A DNA stretch of 64,000 bases from Aphanomyces cochlioides (GCA_019828595.1 JAHQRK010000018.1:186001-250000), one strand, 5' to 3'. Positions 24,777-36,315 are shown, counted from the first letter of the stretch. Translations and numbers: made by a program. The notes: a model not told the origin generated them from the letters alone.

Positions 24777-25517
24777 ATGGGGGAGAAGAAGGGGGAGCCA
24801 TGCACTCTTGTAACATCTCTCTCTCGAGCCGAAGTCAACTTGATGAGTTCAGTCGGTTCGAATCCCAGCACGACGACTCCGACACGGGATGGAGTGCCAA
24901 TGGCAACTGCTTCTGCTGATGCCTTCTTTGTCCACCTCCCACTGGAGTCTCATTTTCCGTTTCTGTCGGCAATGACGAGCATCAAGCTATCGCTTCAGTT
25001 TATCCTCAACGACCGCGTGCATCATGCTCCTCGCTTCAGGACGAAGCTTGCTCGTCAATGCACGATCGACGGATGCAAAAATTACTCGACGAGCAAACAC
25101 CTTTGCATTCGCCATGGGGTTGTCTTGGTGCAGTAGCAAGTGCGCACTCACGTCTTTCATGTAGGGCGGTAAACGCTGTGGTGTCTTTGGTTGTCCGTCA
25201 GGGGCCAAACACTTTGGTCGATGCTGGCGACATGGTATGTGTGATATCGTCTTCCAGCATGACAACGACTAGGTGGCTCGAAAACTTGTCGATCGCAGGG
25301 ATGCACCAAGAGATCCAAGTCATTTGGGCTTTGCTGGGCTCATGGCGGCGTCAGGCCATGCTCTGACCCAACTTGTTCAAAGAGAGCTTTGAAAAGCGGT
25401 CGGTGTTGGGCGCATGGCGGCGGCAAGCGATGCAGTGTCAACGAGTGCAAGAAACCAGCCTATGCTCGATATGGCAATCGGTGTGCTACTCATTGCATCA
25501 CTGCCGAGGTGTCGTAA
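24777..25517 (+). CDS. Protein with tandem CxxxxC..CxxHG zinc-finger repeats (oomycete WRKY19-like type)
   Basis: The 3' exons are clear: up to 25118, 25165-25234 and 25273-25517. They encode five short repeats of the pattern C-x4-C, a spacer of 8-9 residues, C-x2-H, often followed by Gly-Gly: CTIDGCKNYSTSKHLCIRHG, CGVFGCPSGAKHFGRCWRHG, CRSQGCTKRSKSFGLCWAHG, CSDPTCSKRALKSGRCWAHG and CSVNECKKPAYARYGNRCATH. Repeats like these are common in oomycete proteins annotated as WRKY19-like zinc fingers; they probably bind DNA or RNA, but the role is unknown. The 5' end is uncertain: the frame opens at 24777, yet coding-like pieces back to about 24,300 suggest further exons or decay. The stop is TAA at 25515-25517. 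Confidence 0.6.
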
Positions 25518-25636
25518 TTTCAGTGAGCATTCCTTCTGCCCAACGCCTTTCTGGCCGACTTGAGACGCATCTCGTGGTGGTCAGCACGGAGAGAAAGCAA
25601 GACGATTCTATTTGTAAAGATGGTTGTATCAGTAGT

Positions 25637-28095
25637 CTACGGCGGGCCAACGATCGACTGCAGTTGGATTGCTGCAGAATCCAAGAGCGAGTCGAGCTCG
25701 TCCGTGGGTTTTGTGCTCTCTTCTGCCTGCGCTAACGTGTCTTCATCCCACAAGTCGTCCTTGGTGGGCTTCGACGCAAGGTAAGAGCCCTCTGGCTTGA
25801 CGGGCAAAGTCTCGACCGTCTCGCGTGCAATGAGTGCGGCAACGAGCTCTTGGAGCATTTCTTCCAGCACGACGTAGCCCACCAAGAGATTTTCTTGGCT
25901 TTCCATCGACTCTAGCTCGTCCGTTGCGGCATTCGACGCCATCAGCCGTGCCTTCACTTCTGCCAAACGCGTCCATCCTTGTGGCATGCGCTGAATTCGA
26001 GCAAACGCTTGATTGTGCACATCTTCCAGGACAGATCGCACACTCTTCTCAGCCGCATTTGTCCAGTCAAAGACTAGATGAGGAGCGCGATCGGCGAGGC
26101 GGACGACCAGTCCCGATAGCGCTACGTTTTCTTCGAGGGAATTGTCGAGCCATCGATCGAGGCGGTCGAGCAAAATGGACTCAAAGAGCGATGCCAACGG
26201 CGCGCCTTGCTGCACGACGAGCGCTGGGACGTCTGTCATGGACGGCACCGACACTTTCCAAGCGGTGGGGGATTGCTGAGCCTCGTCGCCATCACTTTCG
26301 TCCGTGTCGCTGCTACCATCAAGCAACTGTTTCGTCTTGTCGTTGCATGCTCGCTGCTCAGCGGATGCGACGTACGTCAAAAGCGACAGCACGCGTGGCA
26401 TTAAATCTGTGTGGGCAATCGCGTCGAGGGACTGCGTGTTCGACTGCGACTTGATCGCATGCCACAGCGTCGCATCCGACGTCACGATAGACAAGAAAGA
26501 GTGGGGAAATCGCGATGCAAACCAGGGAATGTCTGCTGGTGCGTTCGCTGCTGCTTCACTTGTTGGTGGGGAGACGAGTACAGAATCGACCACGGGCGTG
26601 TCCAGGTCGAGCATCGCGGCGAAGAGATCAATCGTCGCGACGCTCAGCGATGCCGAGAGACTGTTCATGCGATGGAGCAGCTCCGACAGGAGACGGATCT
26701 TTGACGACGGAGAGGTCAATGGCGCCAATTCATGGTCGGGCGTGACCACTGGAACGTTGGATGCCGATTTGATATGGCTGTGGTGGTGATGTAGCAGAAA
26801 CGACAGCGTGAGGTGGAGCATTGGGTTGGCGTCGGGGGACCCACCGCATCCCACGAGCATGTCGAGAATCGTCACCGTATAATTGACGCCCGTTCTTGCG
26901 GCAGCCTCCGACGGATCCAGCAGCGCTTCTAAAATCGGTCCTTGGAGGAATCGCGTGTGGAATTGCGAGAGAATTTCCTGGGTAATGCTCGATTCGACTT
27001 GATACGTTCCCACCATGGCCAGAGTGCTGCAAAACCGAAGCCGCGTCGCCAAGACATTCAATTCCAGCCCAATTGCTTCGGGGTCCACACTGCGAAAAGT
27101 CTTTTCGTTCTTGACGCCGATCGTCTTTGGCAACGCATCAAACGCTTGAATCACACCGGTGACAGCGTAGTTGCAGAATGGTGTCATGTGGAGAATAAAG
27201 CGACTCAAGCCAGGTTCATGCATCCCCGCGGCGATGACAAGAGCTTCGCGGCATTTTTGACCGAGTTTGCCCTCGCGGTACATGTGAGGCAGCAATCCTA
27301 CGCCATATTTACGAGTTCAGTCAAAGAAGAAAGCGGGCAAGTACCTGTGAAGAGGACAAGCTCTGAAATTTTGGACGGCGACAACGCCGCCGCCATTGCG
27401 CTGGGCGAAGTGTTGTCGGTTGTCGTCTTGTAAATGCGCATAAAGAAGAATTCCGTCTGGACGGGATCGCCCTTGAGTTTAATCCACAGCGCATGGAGGC
27501 AATGCAATAAACATTTCTGTACCATATTGTCTTCGACTTCCCGAACCATTGCTGCTTGGATTAATTCGCACACGGAGCGGTAGACGCCGCGTGTCGGCAG
27601 GATTGGATAATTGATTTTCGAGTCGCGGAAGAGATCCGACAAAAAGATGAGAACGAGGACCATGAGGCCGTTGGGTGTGTCCACTGCGGCTTTAGCACAC
27701 AGGGTTTGCAGAACGTTATGCTCAAGCATGTATTCCATGCACGGACGGGAGTCGATCGATGTGTGGTCATGTCGGTCCAAGGCGTCTTCTTCAGCGTAAA
27801 GTAATTTGACAAGCTTGGCGAGATTGTCGCGCGTATTCGAGTCGCTCAGCTTGCTCCGTTGCTGTGCTTCTGTCAAATCGTCTGCTGCAAGAGCGTCGAG
27901 AAAGAGCGACACGGTCGACCAACGATGGTGAAATTCTTCCACGGGCGTTTTGTACAACGACATGGAGATGGACAGGCTTGGTGCCACGGCTTCGGCGGCT
28001 TGGGCGACCTGCGTAGAAGCTCATTCAGACAACATATCAAGCTGCAAACGTACGATCGTCGCTGCAGCGCGCATCTTGTTCTTGATCCAGCTCAT
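25637..28095 (-). CDS. FHIP/FAM160-type protein (FTS-Hook-FHIP complex subunit family)
   Basis: Three exons on the minus strand, 28095-28054, 28008-27345 and 27297-25637, give 788 residues. The N-terminus (VAQAAEAVAPS, EEFHHRWSTVSLFLD) and the centre (FTGLLPHMYREGKLGQKCRE, then ALVIAAGMHEPGLSRFI) match the RAI16-like/FAM160 family, whose animal members link dynein to vesicles through Hook proteins. The middle carries a TNDKTK..SSDTDESDGDE acidic loop, and the C-terminus holds a helical Leu-rich region (ENLLVGYVVLEEMLQELVAA). The start at 28095 (MSWIKNKMRAAATI) places the family's VEALAPS-like motif about 20 residues in, as expected. Cargo transport as a role is inferred from animals. Confidence 0.82.
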
Positions 28096-28968
28096 CGTCC
28101 TCCGATCTTCCGAACGTCAACTGGCGGCTTCCCAGTGGTAAAACAATGTCCGGATAATCCCATAATGGCTAATTATCCGGATGAGCACTTTCTTCGGTAA
28201 TTGGAACTGAAAGTTTGTCCTCAGAGCCGGGAACTTTCGCCTTATCTGCATTAAGATCTCAATCTAAACATGTTGGACACTTCACCTTGGGCCAAGACGC
28301 TCTGGCAGTCGTGGAGCGTCGAGAGGAATGCTGCCAGTCATGGAGAGAACGACCCAATCGACGCCTACCAATCAAATGCCTTTCTTTCAAAATAGTGCAA
28401 TTTGATTGGCTTTTATGAGCCAATCAACGATCGATAAAATCAAATAATGCATTTTGATTGGATGAAATCTTGCAAGATTGTCTCGTTGATACGAATCGAC
28501 GATCGACATATTCGTCAATGTTCCATCGACTGCTGGAGCGGCAAAGAGGAACTTGAATCGTGCTGGATGAATGGTATAAGCTGCGGCTAGACCCATCCTG
28601 AGAGTGAAGTTTTATCGGCATTGGCCGATTCTCGATGGGTCCTCTTTTGGAGAAAATGTCGATGTAGTCTTGTGGCATGCAGTGATCGTCTCCGAGTGGC
28701 GGCGCTAGCGTAATTACTCAATGGATTGACCTGTCAACAATCGAGCAAGCTTAACTGTATGCCATCCTTCACTATCGTCGAAAATGCCGCATTGCACACA
28801 AGCCATCGAGCAATATTGACTCTATTCTTGATCTGACCGGCATCATCTCACGACGCGGGGCATGCAGAGTCGCGCTAAATCACTGGTGTGAAGTGATGAA
28901 AATCGCCAAGGACTTGCGACTGCATGGTAGATGAGGGACAAAGTAAAACAGTGCTTTCGACAATCACT
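28096..28968. other. Intergenic spacer with inverted repeats
   Basis: TCCGGATAAT at about 28,151 is mirrored by ATTATCCGGA at about 28,172. TTGATTGGCT (28402-28411) and AGCCAATCAA (28418-28427) form a perfect 10-bp stem with a 6-base loop. An 84-codon minus frame (28678-28424) has no recognisable domain. No gene is supported. Confidence 0.5.
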
Positions 28969-30177
28969 TTAATGCAATTTGTTCAGTTTGTTCGAGTGGG
29001 CCATGAGCATGTCAAAGGCCACTTGCTGCTTGTACTTCGCACCAACGTGAGCCAAACGAACGAGCGTTCGCTTGGCTTGTTTCTGGAAAGCGACAGCAAG
29101 AAGCCGTAGTCCGGCTACCAACAGATCACGCGTCTTCTTTGCCTCAGCTTCGAGTGTCACCTTCTCGGTGTGGGTTTCCACCAACAAGTACACCTCCGAT
29201 GACCCAATACTCTCGACAACTTGAATCGTGAGGAGAGATAGAATCACCGGCGCTTTCGCAGCGCGCAATGTCTTGGACTCAAGATAGAGATAGTTGCCCA
29301 AGGGACTCAAGCGCAGCAGCCGTGACTTGGATTGATGTCGGACTTTCAACCCACGTGACAGGAGAACTCGGAAATGACCAAGCAGCTCCGCTTCCTTGTC
29401 ATGACGAGTCACTGGTTTTTCGATGAGAGGCTCGGTTGGTGCAACTGGAGGATTTGGCGGTGGCATGGGGGGCTGCTCAACTTTGGCCGGCAGTTTGTCT
29501 GGTGTGCTAGCTTTGGAGGGCTCAACATCTACTGGTGCGGGAGCTGGAGCTGGAGCTGAAGTAGGGATATGCTCTGTGGCCACAGGAGCTGGCTTAGGTT
29601 CTGCGCGTGCGTTCGTTGGACTTGTCGGTACTTTCCACGCTTGTTGCATGGCTTGCATAACGAGATATTGTTGTCCCTACCAACAAAGAAAAGAATTCCG
29701 ATGATAGTTGCCAGTCCAACCTGAACGATCGCTCCTGCGCTTTTTTGCACCGCCAATGCAGCAGCATCTCGACAAAGTTGGGAGAGTTTATCGCTTGCCA
29801 AGTCGATGTGTTCGTCCAGTGTCTTTTCATACCTAGCCAAGGAGGAGGATATTTCATTGAACATGGGCGACGGGTTACTTGACGAACGACGGCGCGACCA
29901 AGGCATCGTAGATTTGTGAGGCGCCACGAAATCGAGGTAGAGCAAGCCATGCAATCATGCATACTTTGGCCTCGTAGTAAAACGGAATGTAGTTGCCAAG
30001 AAAGTCGACGAGGATCTCAAACACGGCAAAGCAGGCGTTAACGGTCCAAAAAACCACCCATTGAATGTGCTCTTCGGTCGCGTCTTCCTTTCTCGCAGCG
30101 TGGACAGACATGTAGATTGGATAGGCATAGCCCACGACGTTGCATATCGTCCGAGAGAGGAAGCGACCCACGAGCAT
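28969..30177 (-). CDS. REEP/HVA22 (TB2/DP1) membrane-shaping protein with long C-terminal extension
   Basis: Three exons, 30177-29879, 29832-29721 and 29676-28969, give 372 residues. The first 100 are a TB2/DP1/HVA22 domain: NVVGYAYPIYMSVHAARKED, HIQWVVFWTVNACFAVFEIL, GNYIPFYYEAKVCMIAWL, FRGASQIYDALVAP. A helical linker follows (DEHIDLASDKLSQL), then a Pro/Ala-rich segment, then about 110 residues of alternating strands and a final helix (HFRVLLSRGLKVRHQSKSRL, LYLESKTLRAAKAP, VYLLVETHTEKVTLEAEA, KKTRDLLVAGLRLL), which look like a PH-type domain. REEP proteins bend tubular ER; the extension may bind lipid or protein, which is an inference. The start at 30177 (MLVGRFLSRTICN) fits the family's N-terminus. 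Confidence 0.85.
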
Positions 30178-32082
30178 GGAGAAGAGAAACGTCGAGAGAA
30201 CAAAATGATCGCATGCCGGATATGGCCCATCCGGATAAATTTCACCCCAAGGAGGGGTTTCGGAGGTTAGGGGTTTAGGGGTTAAAAATAGAACCCAACA
30301 ATAATTTGTAATATTGTATTGATATTATATTTTAATAATTAAATCATTCACCTAAATTATTGTTGTCAATTTATTTGGACACCCCCATTATTGATTACAA
30401 TATATTTAAATATATTGTTCAGGAAATATATTATCACCAAGGCCTGAACAAGATTGCAAGGGGCATCGTTGTAAGCCTTCCACGTAGCCATCTCTGTTTC
30501 ATTGAGCTTAATAGATGGTCAAGGTATGCGTCCGAAGAAAACAACGTCAGCTCCATTTCATGTTTCTCTCTGGCGCACAGTCTCAAAGCTATTTCGTGAG
30601 GAGCTGAGTGGCAGACGAGTTTGTGGGCTGATTGAAAGGAGTCGAACAGCTAAAGAGAAAAAAGCACATCCGCTCGTCTACATGAAAAATAGTACATAGC
30701 GAGTATTGCCCTGGCGATTATAGGTTAAATACATACCACGGGGGAGAAATTGATAATGGATTGATGCTGGGCTGTCGAATCTGCCCCTTTCCAAAGACAC
30801 ACACAGTGACATGTTGCTCATATGACAAGCCAAATCACATTGGACGCTGCGACCTTCACGAGGCGTCCCGGGCCTTGGAATTTATAACGTTCTTTTCATG
30901 GATGATGAATGACCAAATCCTGAGCGAGCTTATAGACTGATTTCTCCATGTTGGATTGCAATTCGAATAGACTGTCGAGCGATTTGCTTTTCACTGCACG
31001 ATGTGTTGACAACTAGCTGGAATGATTCAGAGGTGCTTAGATGCTCTTTAACGACGTTTAAATAGACAGCAATCGCTTTGAAGGGATGGTGTTGACTTGG
31101 GTCAACAGCTATTGACCAATGAAAATCTGTTATTTTGAAAATTAGCCAATTAGAATTCAGTCAATATACAGTACATTTCAGTCCACCAGAGAAAGACTCG
31201 TGGCTTTGGAGTCTTTCGCTGCTGAACAATCCTAGCTTTATCCTAGCTCATGACAAGTCACCCGATAGATAAAGGTGCACGAGAATGAAGTGAAGAAGAT
31301 TTTTCCTGGATTGTTTTCACGCGTGCGATCGAAGGAGCCTTTTCTAGGAATTTTCAACACTACAACATCATGGCGCTTGTACACGCTACATATATTGAGG
31401 TCGGGGCCCTTTTGTGGATTCATCTAGGGTGCCCATCGCAATAGCATGCATCGCGGAAGGCGCATTCAACAGGCCATACAATAGTTGTAAGGTGACTGCA
31501 TTGGTCGTATTTGGGGGACACAACTAGGGGATAAAATGTCTTCGGAAAATATTCCTCTGCTATATTTCTACGTCTCTAACTTCCGCCAGCAGGTCAGCAA
31601 CCTGAAGCACCTTGAATTGTCGGTATGAAGGCGGTGGAGACGCTGTGCACCTACCTTGCACATGCGAGGTGAAACGATGGATCCGAGTATAGGATTACTT
31701 GCACAAGGGTGAGCGACGTCGATTGGAGTAAACATCGGTGCATCGCGTTTAGTCCAATATGTGCATTCTTTCGATCGCCCTCGAATTGGCATTGTGTCAC
31801 TTTCTGTCCAACCCATTGCCGACAACTCGCCCACATTCCGCGTGAGATTGAGAGCTCTAGAAGCTCCATGAACTACCCAGGGAGCATTCTTCATGCGGCT
31901 TTGAGCTGTCCTGTCGGATTGTGTCTTTGAGCGACGAAGTAATTTCGGTGTCGAGAGCGATGAAAGTTCGCGCAGTCTTCATGAGATCCGACCAGGAAAC
32001 ATACGATCATGCCTATGGATGTAACACTCAACTGGGTTCATGGGTTCCTCCTCGGGAATGCGACCAGTCTAATTTGTACGAC
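30178..32082. other. Long AT-rich spacer
   Basis: Contains a G-rich run at about 30,250-30,285 (GGTTAGGGGTTTAGGGGTTA) that resembles the one at 10,532, then a very AT-rich stretch (30,300-30,420) with the palindrome AATATATTTAAATATATT. CCAAT boxes lie near 31,115 and 31,145. No gene is supported; open frames up to 108 codons have no recognisable features. Confidence 0.5.
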
Positions 32083-33241
32083 ATGGCAAATATTGTGGTC
32101 GTGGGCGGCGGATACATTGGGATTCAATTTGCCCAGGAGCTGGCCAAGCAGCTCCCAGCCAAGCTTGCGACCATCACAGTCGTCGAGAAGAACGACTTCA
32201 CCTTTCACTGCGTTGGTATGCCCCGTGCCCTGGTTAATCCGTCGTTTATCGAGCATCTGTTCATTCCACTCAAGCATGCTCTGCCGTATCCTCATGCCAA
32301 GATTGTCCGGGGCATTGTGGAAGAAATCCAAGACAATCACGTTGTCATTCGCCGGATTGTCAGCGACCAAGCTGAAGGAACGACGACGAACATCCCCTTC
32401 GACTACTTGGTGCTAGCCACAGGATCGAGCTACGCGTCGCCCATCAAAGTCGCCAACGATCAGTACACATGCTCAAGTGTCGAGAAGGCGCTTGTGGACA
32501 CTGCGAATAGTATTCGAGCTGCCTCGTCCGTCTTGGTCGTTGGCGGTGGTCCTGTTGGTGTCGAAATTGCTGCTGAAATCGCATATGCGTATCCGTCCAA
32601 GCGTGTGACCATCTTGGAAGGCAACACGAGGCTAGTTTACAACTCTGGTCTCAAAGACAGCTTCCGCTGAGCTGGCTCAATTGAATGTCCAAGTTTTGCT
32701 TGGTGAACGCCTCCCTGGAGGTCTCCCTGCCCACAGCTTTTCCACGACGACGTTGGTCACTGACAAGGGCACTGAAATCGAATCGGACGTCCAGCTCCTC
32801 TGCGCTGGGGCCACCGCGAACGGGGACTTGATTCGGCGACTCGATCCTTCCTTGGTCACTCTGAAGCAAGCGATTCGAGTCACTCCTGGATGCAAATTGG
32901 ACGATCCACGCTTTCCCAATGTGTATGTTGTTGGTGACGCGAACGACCATCCGACGCCAAAGCTATCTTACCTTGGGCACATCCAGGCTGTGCATGTGGC
33001 GAAAGAGCTCGCCAAGGTGATTCGCAACAGCGGACGCGGTGACGTCGCGCCGTTTGTCCATCCTTCCACGGATGTCATGATGATTCCACTGGGACCACGC
33101 CGAGGTGTGAGTCAACTGCCGTTGTTTCATGGCCTCATTGTGGGTGACTTGATCACAAGTATGGTCAAGAGCAAGGATTACTTTACAGCGAAGTACTTTA
33201 AAGCATGGCGGATCAACGTAGATGGCGAAGAAGTCCCATAG
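32083..33241 (+). pseudogene. AIFM2/FSP1-like oxidoreductase, copy A (frameshifted, tail lost)
   Basis: From ATG 32083 the protein reads MANIVVVGGGYIGIQFAQEL with an intact FAD-binding GxGxxG-type motif, LVLATGSSYASP and the NAD(P)H motif VVGGGPVGVEIAAEIA. Compared with copy B (48883), 14 bases are missing just after LKDSFR, giving TGA at about 32,668 and a shift of frame. The second frame continues through CAGATANGDLIRRLDP and VVGDANDHPTPKLSYLGH to 33241. It stops before the hydrophobic C-terminal tail present in copies B, C and D. Related animal enzymes (AIFM2/FSP1) reduce ubiquinone or vitamin K at membranes. This copy cannot make the full protein. Confidence 0.88.
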
Positions 33242-33560
33242 CTCGCTTTTCTTGGCTCGTTGTCACTCGAGTGATAGAAGAAACAAGCAGAGCTACAGCC
33301 GCCATGACTTGTCAGTGCACGACGATATCTTGTCGTTCCTTCCAGTGGCCCAGAGCGAGTCAGTGCACAAAGTGCCGATCCGAGACCTCATCAATCCACA
33401 AATCTTCCGTCAACTACCGTTCTTCCATGGAGCAAATGGTACGACGCATGGAACTCTTCTCCAGTCAAGAGTGTGCAGCGAGCGATTTCGCATGAACCAG
33501 CGCACTGGTTTGAGTTTAATTTCACACTTTTGTAATGTCATTGCATGGCAGTGTGTAATA
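33242..33560. other. Spacer between copy A and the MITE
   Basis: Open frames here (up to 126 codons) have no recognisable protein features; the stretch probably includes remains of the 3' part of copy A and flanking DNA. Confidence 0.35.
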
Positions 33561-33902
33561 CTACTCTGTGCGGCAATCAAATGTACATTTCAGAGAAGTT
33601 GAAGTACACAAAAATATTCACTTGAAATTTGTATGCTTGTCTGATACGATACATTACAGTTGTACTACTGGTCTTAACTTTTGACGCGATCTCATTGGCG
33701 GGATACATTGCAGGGCATAACCCAATGTCCCAACACAACTTCATAATTCAGTTTACCTTTGGTTGATAGCCGCGCCGTTTTAACTGGCGAATCAGCGTTG
33801 TTTCACTAATGGTTTTGACCAATCAACGGCCCGTAACTCGAAAATAGAAGTTTACATTGGGTCGTATTTCCCAAATGTACATTTCATTTCCGCACAGAGT
33901 AG
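33561..33902. mobile_element. MITE-like element with 30-bp terminal inverted repeats and TA target site
   Basis: CTACTCTGTGCGGCAATCAA at the left end is matched by the complement of TTTCATTTCCGCACAGAGTA at the right end; the inverted match extends to about 30 bases on each side, with two mismatches, and includes ATGTACATTT. Both ends are bordered by TA (33559-33560 and 33903-33904), the duplication expected for Tc1/mariner-type insertion. The 342-bp body has no transposase. Confidence 0.65.
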
Positions 33903-33903
33903 T

Positions 33904-33943
33904 AGTGACATAATTAGTGACATAATTAGTGACATAATAGTGA
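33904..33943. repeat. 12-bp tandem repeat
   Basis: AGTGACATAATT is repeated about 3.5 times, directly beside the right end of the MITE. Confidence 0.9.
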
Positions 33944-34314
33944 CTTGGTGCATTGGGCAACAGAACATTGCCCGAGCCAACCACGAAATTTTCACCGACA
34001 TGTTGCTGAGAGCTCCAACGAGTCTGTCCTGCGTACATGAGCTCGATCCACATTGCGGCTTCGTCGTCGAGGACGGCCAGAGTAGAGCAAGCACTGCACT
34101 CCGCGTGATCCTGTAAACAAGTTGTCCGTAGTCGTCGTAATTCAAACCTTGGAAAATATAAACTTCAGACCCCAAGACGGAGGATGAAACTTATTCGAAA
34201 GCAACGCCGCCTCGATAAATAACTTTTCTCGGGCATGGTCAACGAATAACTTATTCGCCAAGACGAGCAGGTTGAGTAATTACAGTGAAGATATACAAAA
34301 TGTATTCATCGGTC

Positions 34315-34524
34315 TTAACACCTGCTGGCTGAATCACGTAGCGTCCTGGTCGATACGAGGGCCTCAGACACGTCTGCCAGACCCCAGAATTCCTTGTTAG
34401 CGGAGAGAAACATTTGGGCTTCAAAATTCCGTGACAAAATCGACCGGCAGCGATCGCTAAGAGCAAACTTTGCTGACGAGAAAAGCACTCGCAGATATTT
34501 TATGTAGGCCGAATAAATCGGCAA
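34315..34524 (-). pseudogene. Possible BTB/BACK-type gene fragment
   Basis: A 69-codon frame on the minus strand includes ALSDRCRSILSRNFEAQMFL and EFWGLADVSEALVS. The pattern C..ILSRNFE......EFWGL....L resembles the BACK domain found after BTB in kelch-like proteins. No BTB or kelch part was recognised nearby, although a coding-like piece lies at 34,053-33,960 (VLDDEAAMWIELMYAGQ). If real, it is a fragment, and function cannot be assigned. Confidence 0.25.
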
Positions 34525-34642
34525 TCACATTACGTACCTGTGTTTGTCTTTCGGCGCTTGAAAGAGTAGGTATGAACGGCTGTCGCTGTTTGAATGGCAA
34601 GACAAAATATTGGAATATATTCATTGCTCTTTATTGTCGATT

Positions 34643-35172
34643 TCATTCTAAATTGTGAGAGGGAGGGGTCTCAAATGTATCGATTTTTCAAATCGATCTG
34701 CAAATCGATCAGCCAATCAGAATCGAGTATTTACCAAGTTCACGCAAAACACACCTATACACACGTGAATTTTATTTGGCCAATTTACTGTACTTTTCAT
34801 TTATACTTGACTTCAGTATGATTGAATCGATTTGGAAATGAACTCAATTTTGGTAGAAAAATACAAATTTGGGTGAAAAAGACAATACCTATCTATTTTT
34901 GTATACATTTTCTTTAAATAACCTATTGTGAGATTCATTCTAAATAGTGAGATGGGCTGGAAATGTATCGATTTTTTTAATCGATTTCCCAACCTCGCAG
35001 CCAATCAGAATCGAGTATTTTGCTAATTCACGCAAAACACACCCTAACACACCCTAAAACACATGCAATTAATTTGACCAATATTCGGTTCAACTTGGCT
35101 TCAGTATGGTCAAATCGATTTGGAAATGTATTTGATTTTTGGTCGAAAATACAAATTTGACTGAAATTGACA
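34643..35172. repeat. Diverged direct repeat, two units of about 240 bp
   Basis: Unit 1 (about 34,643-34,890) and unit 2 (about 34,937-35,172) share, in order, TTCTAAAT.GTGAGA, ATGTATCGATTTTT, AGCCAATCAGAATCGAGTAT, CACGCAAAACACACC, CTTCAGTATG, AATCGATTTGGAAATG and AAATACAAATTTG. The spacing is about 290 bp. No coding potential is seen. Confidence 0.8.
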
Positions 35173-36004
35173 ATATTTTCGAAATTATTGACTAAAATAA
35201 TTTATTGACTTCTGCGTTCATGAAAAATAAATTATTCTTGTTCGCAGTCTCATGACTGCGTCAGGGTGAAGATTTGGGTGGTGCTTGTCGGGAAGTTGTC
35301 CTGTTGTCATCTTGTCTGTCCCATTCGCTTAATTAAATTCAAAATTTACTTTATTAAGTGTTGTCAAGATTAAATGGTTAACTTAATCGAAAAAAGTTTA
35401 CTATTCTATTTAATTTACTTTATCGAAGTAATAGTCGGACTAAATAACTATTGAACTAATTTTTAAAATAGCTATATTTTTTGAGCAGGAGTCAGCACAG
35501 CCATCTGATCTCATTTGGTTTTTGGTGCACCTGCAAGCTGCTGGTGCGTCCGGCCGGTGGAAACTCGTGGTTTTCCACACGCGACTAGTAGACTAGAGCT
35601 GTTCTCGTTAAATTCACTGTTTGTGATTGCACTGGAGGTTGTGATAGGTTGCTTAAAGCAATAATCTAACACCAGTGTCTTTACATTCCTTGAAGGGTGA
35701 TAATCGAGCTTACAGAGCTGTCGTACAGAAGTCGAGTTTGTGAGGTTTATTCTGCTCTACGCTGTGCTGCTCTGCTACTTGTGCCCTTTGGTTTTGTGCC
35801 CTTTGGTTCTTTGTGTGCCTGCGCCTGTGGATCTCTTTGGTGTCGATTCTACCAGCGATTGTGAGCCGTCATCGCCGATTCTTGAAAATATTAATTTTAA
35901 CAGTTCAATTGTGGATAAAAAATATAGTTTATCATGGGTAAGAACAAGTATAAATTTTAGCAGGATATAAATATCTACTTTTAGACCCCTATGCAGAAAA
36001 AGAC
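35173..36004. other. AT-rich spacer 5' of the Helitron remains
   Basis: A 76-codon plus-strand frame at 35740 begins like a signal peptide (MRFILLYAVLLCYLCPLVLC) but leads nowhere recognisable. The left boundary of the Helitron could not be found in this stretch. Confidence 0.35.
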
Positions 36005-36187
36005 ATGGAGCCAATCAAACAATCCGATAAATCAAAAAATGACTTGGAGCCAATCAAAGAGTTTAATGAAAATAAAAAGGACATAGAGCCAATCAAAGAT
36101 TCCAACAAAATAAAAAAAGACTTTGAGGAAACAACAGAATCCCATAAAAAAGACAAAAAATCGACCAATTGGTTGCGATTGGAGTAA
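36005..36187 (+). repeat. Coding-like tandem repeat, four 13-residue units
   Basis: The frame reads as four charged units of 13 residues: MEPIKQSDKSKND, LEPIKEFNENKKD, IEPIKDSNKIKKD and FEETTESHKKDKK, then STNWLRLE and a stop. The 39-base DNA unit begins GAGCCAATCAAA. It lies directly before the STPR-bearing Helitron frame and may be part of its 5' region or an unrelated low-complexity peptide. Confidence 0.5.
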
Positions 36188-36315
36188 GAAATCAACTATT
36201 TATGCATATTTTCCATTCTGTATACTGCTTGCACATACCAACAACAAACACTAATATATGGATTTGTCTAAATCAACCAAGCGCAAGCACACTTTCTGGA
36301 AGTATATCTATATCA

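Noticed and set aside
24852..24866. GGTTCGAATCC, like a tRNA T-loop
   Set aside because: No matching acceptor stem, D-arm or anticodon arm can be drawn from the 70 bases upstream; it lies in the 5' part of the zinc-finger gene.
33902..33943. Short regularly spaced repeats as a possible CRISPR-like array
   Set aside because: The units are contiguous 12-mers without spacers, in a eukaryotic genome; a simple tandem repeat explains them.
35740..35970. Signal-peptide-like start MRFILLYAVLLCYLCPLVLC
   Set aside because: Only 76 codons, no continuation, and the CPLVL duplication reflects a short DNA repeat; not enough for a secreted-protein call.
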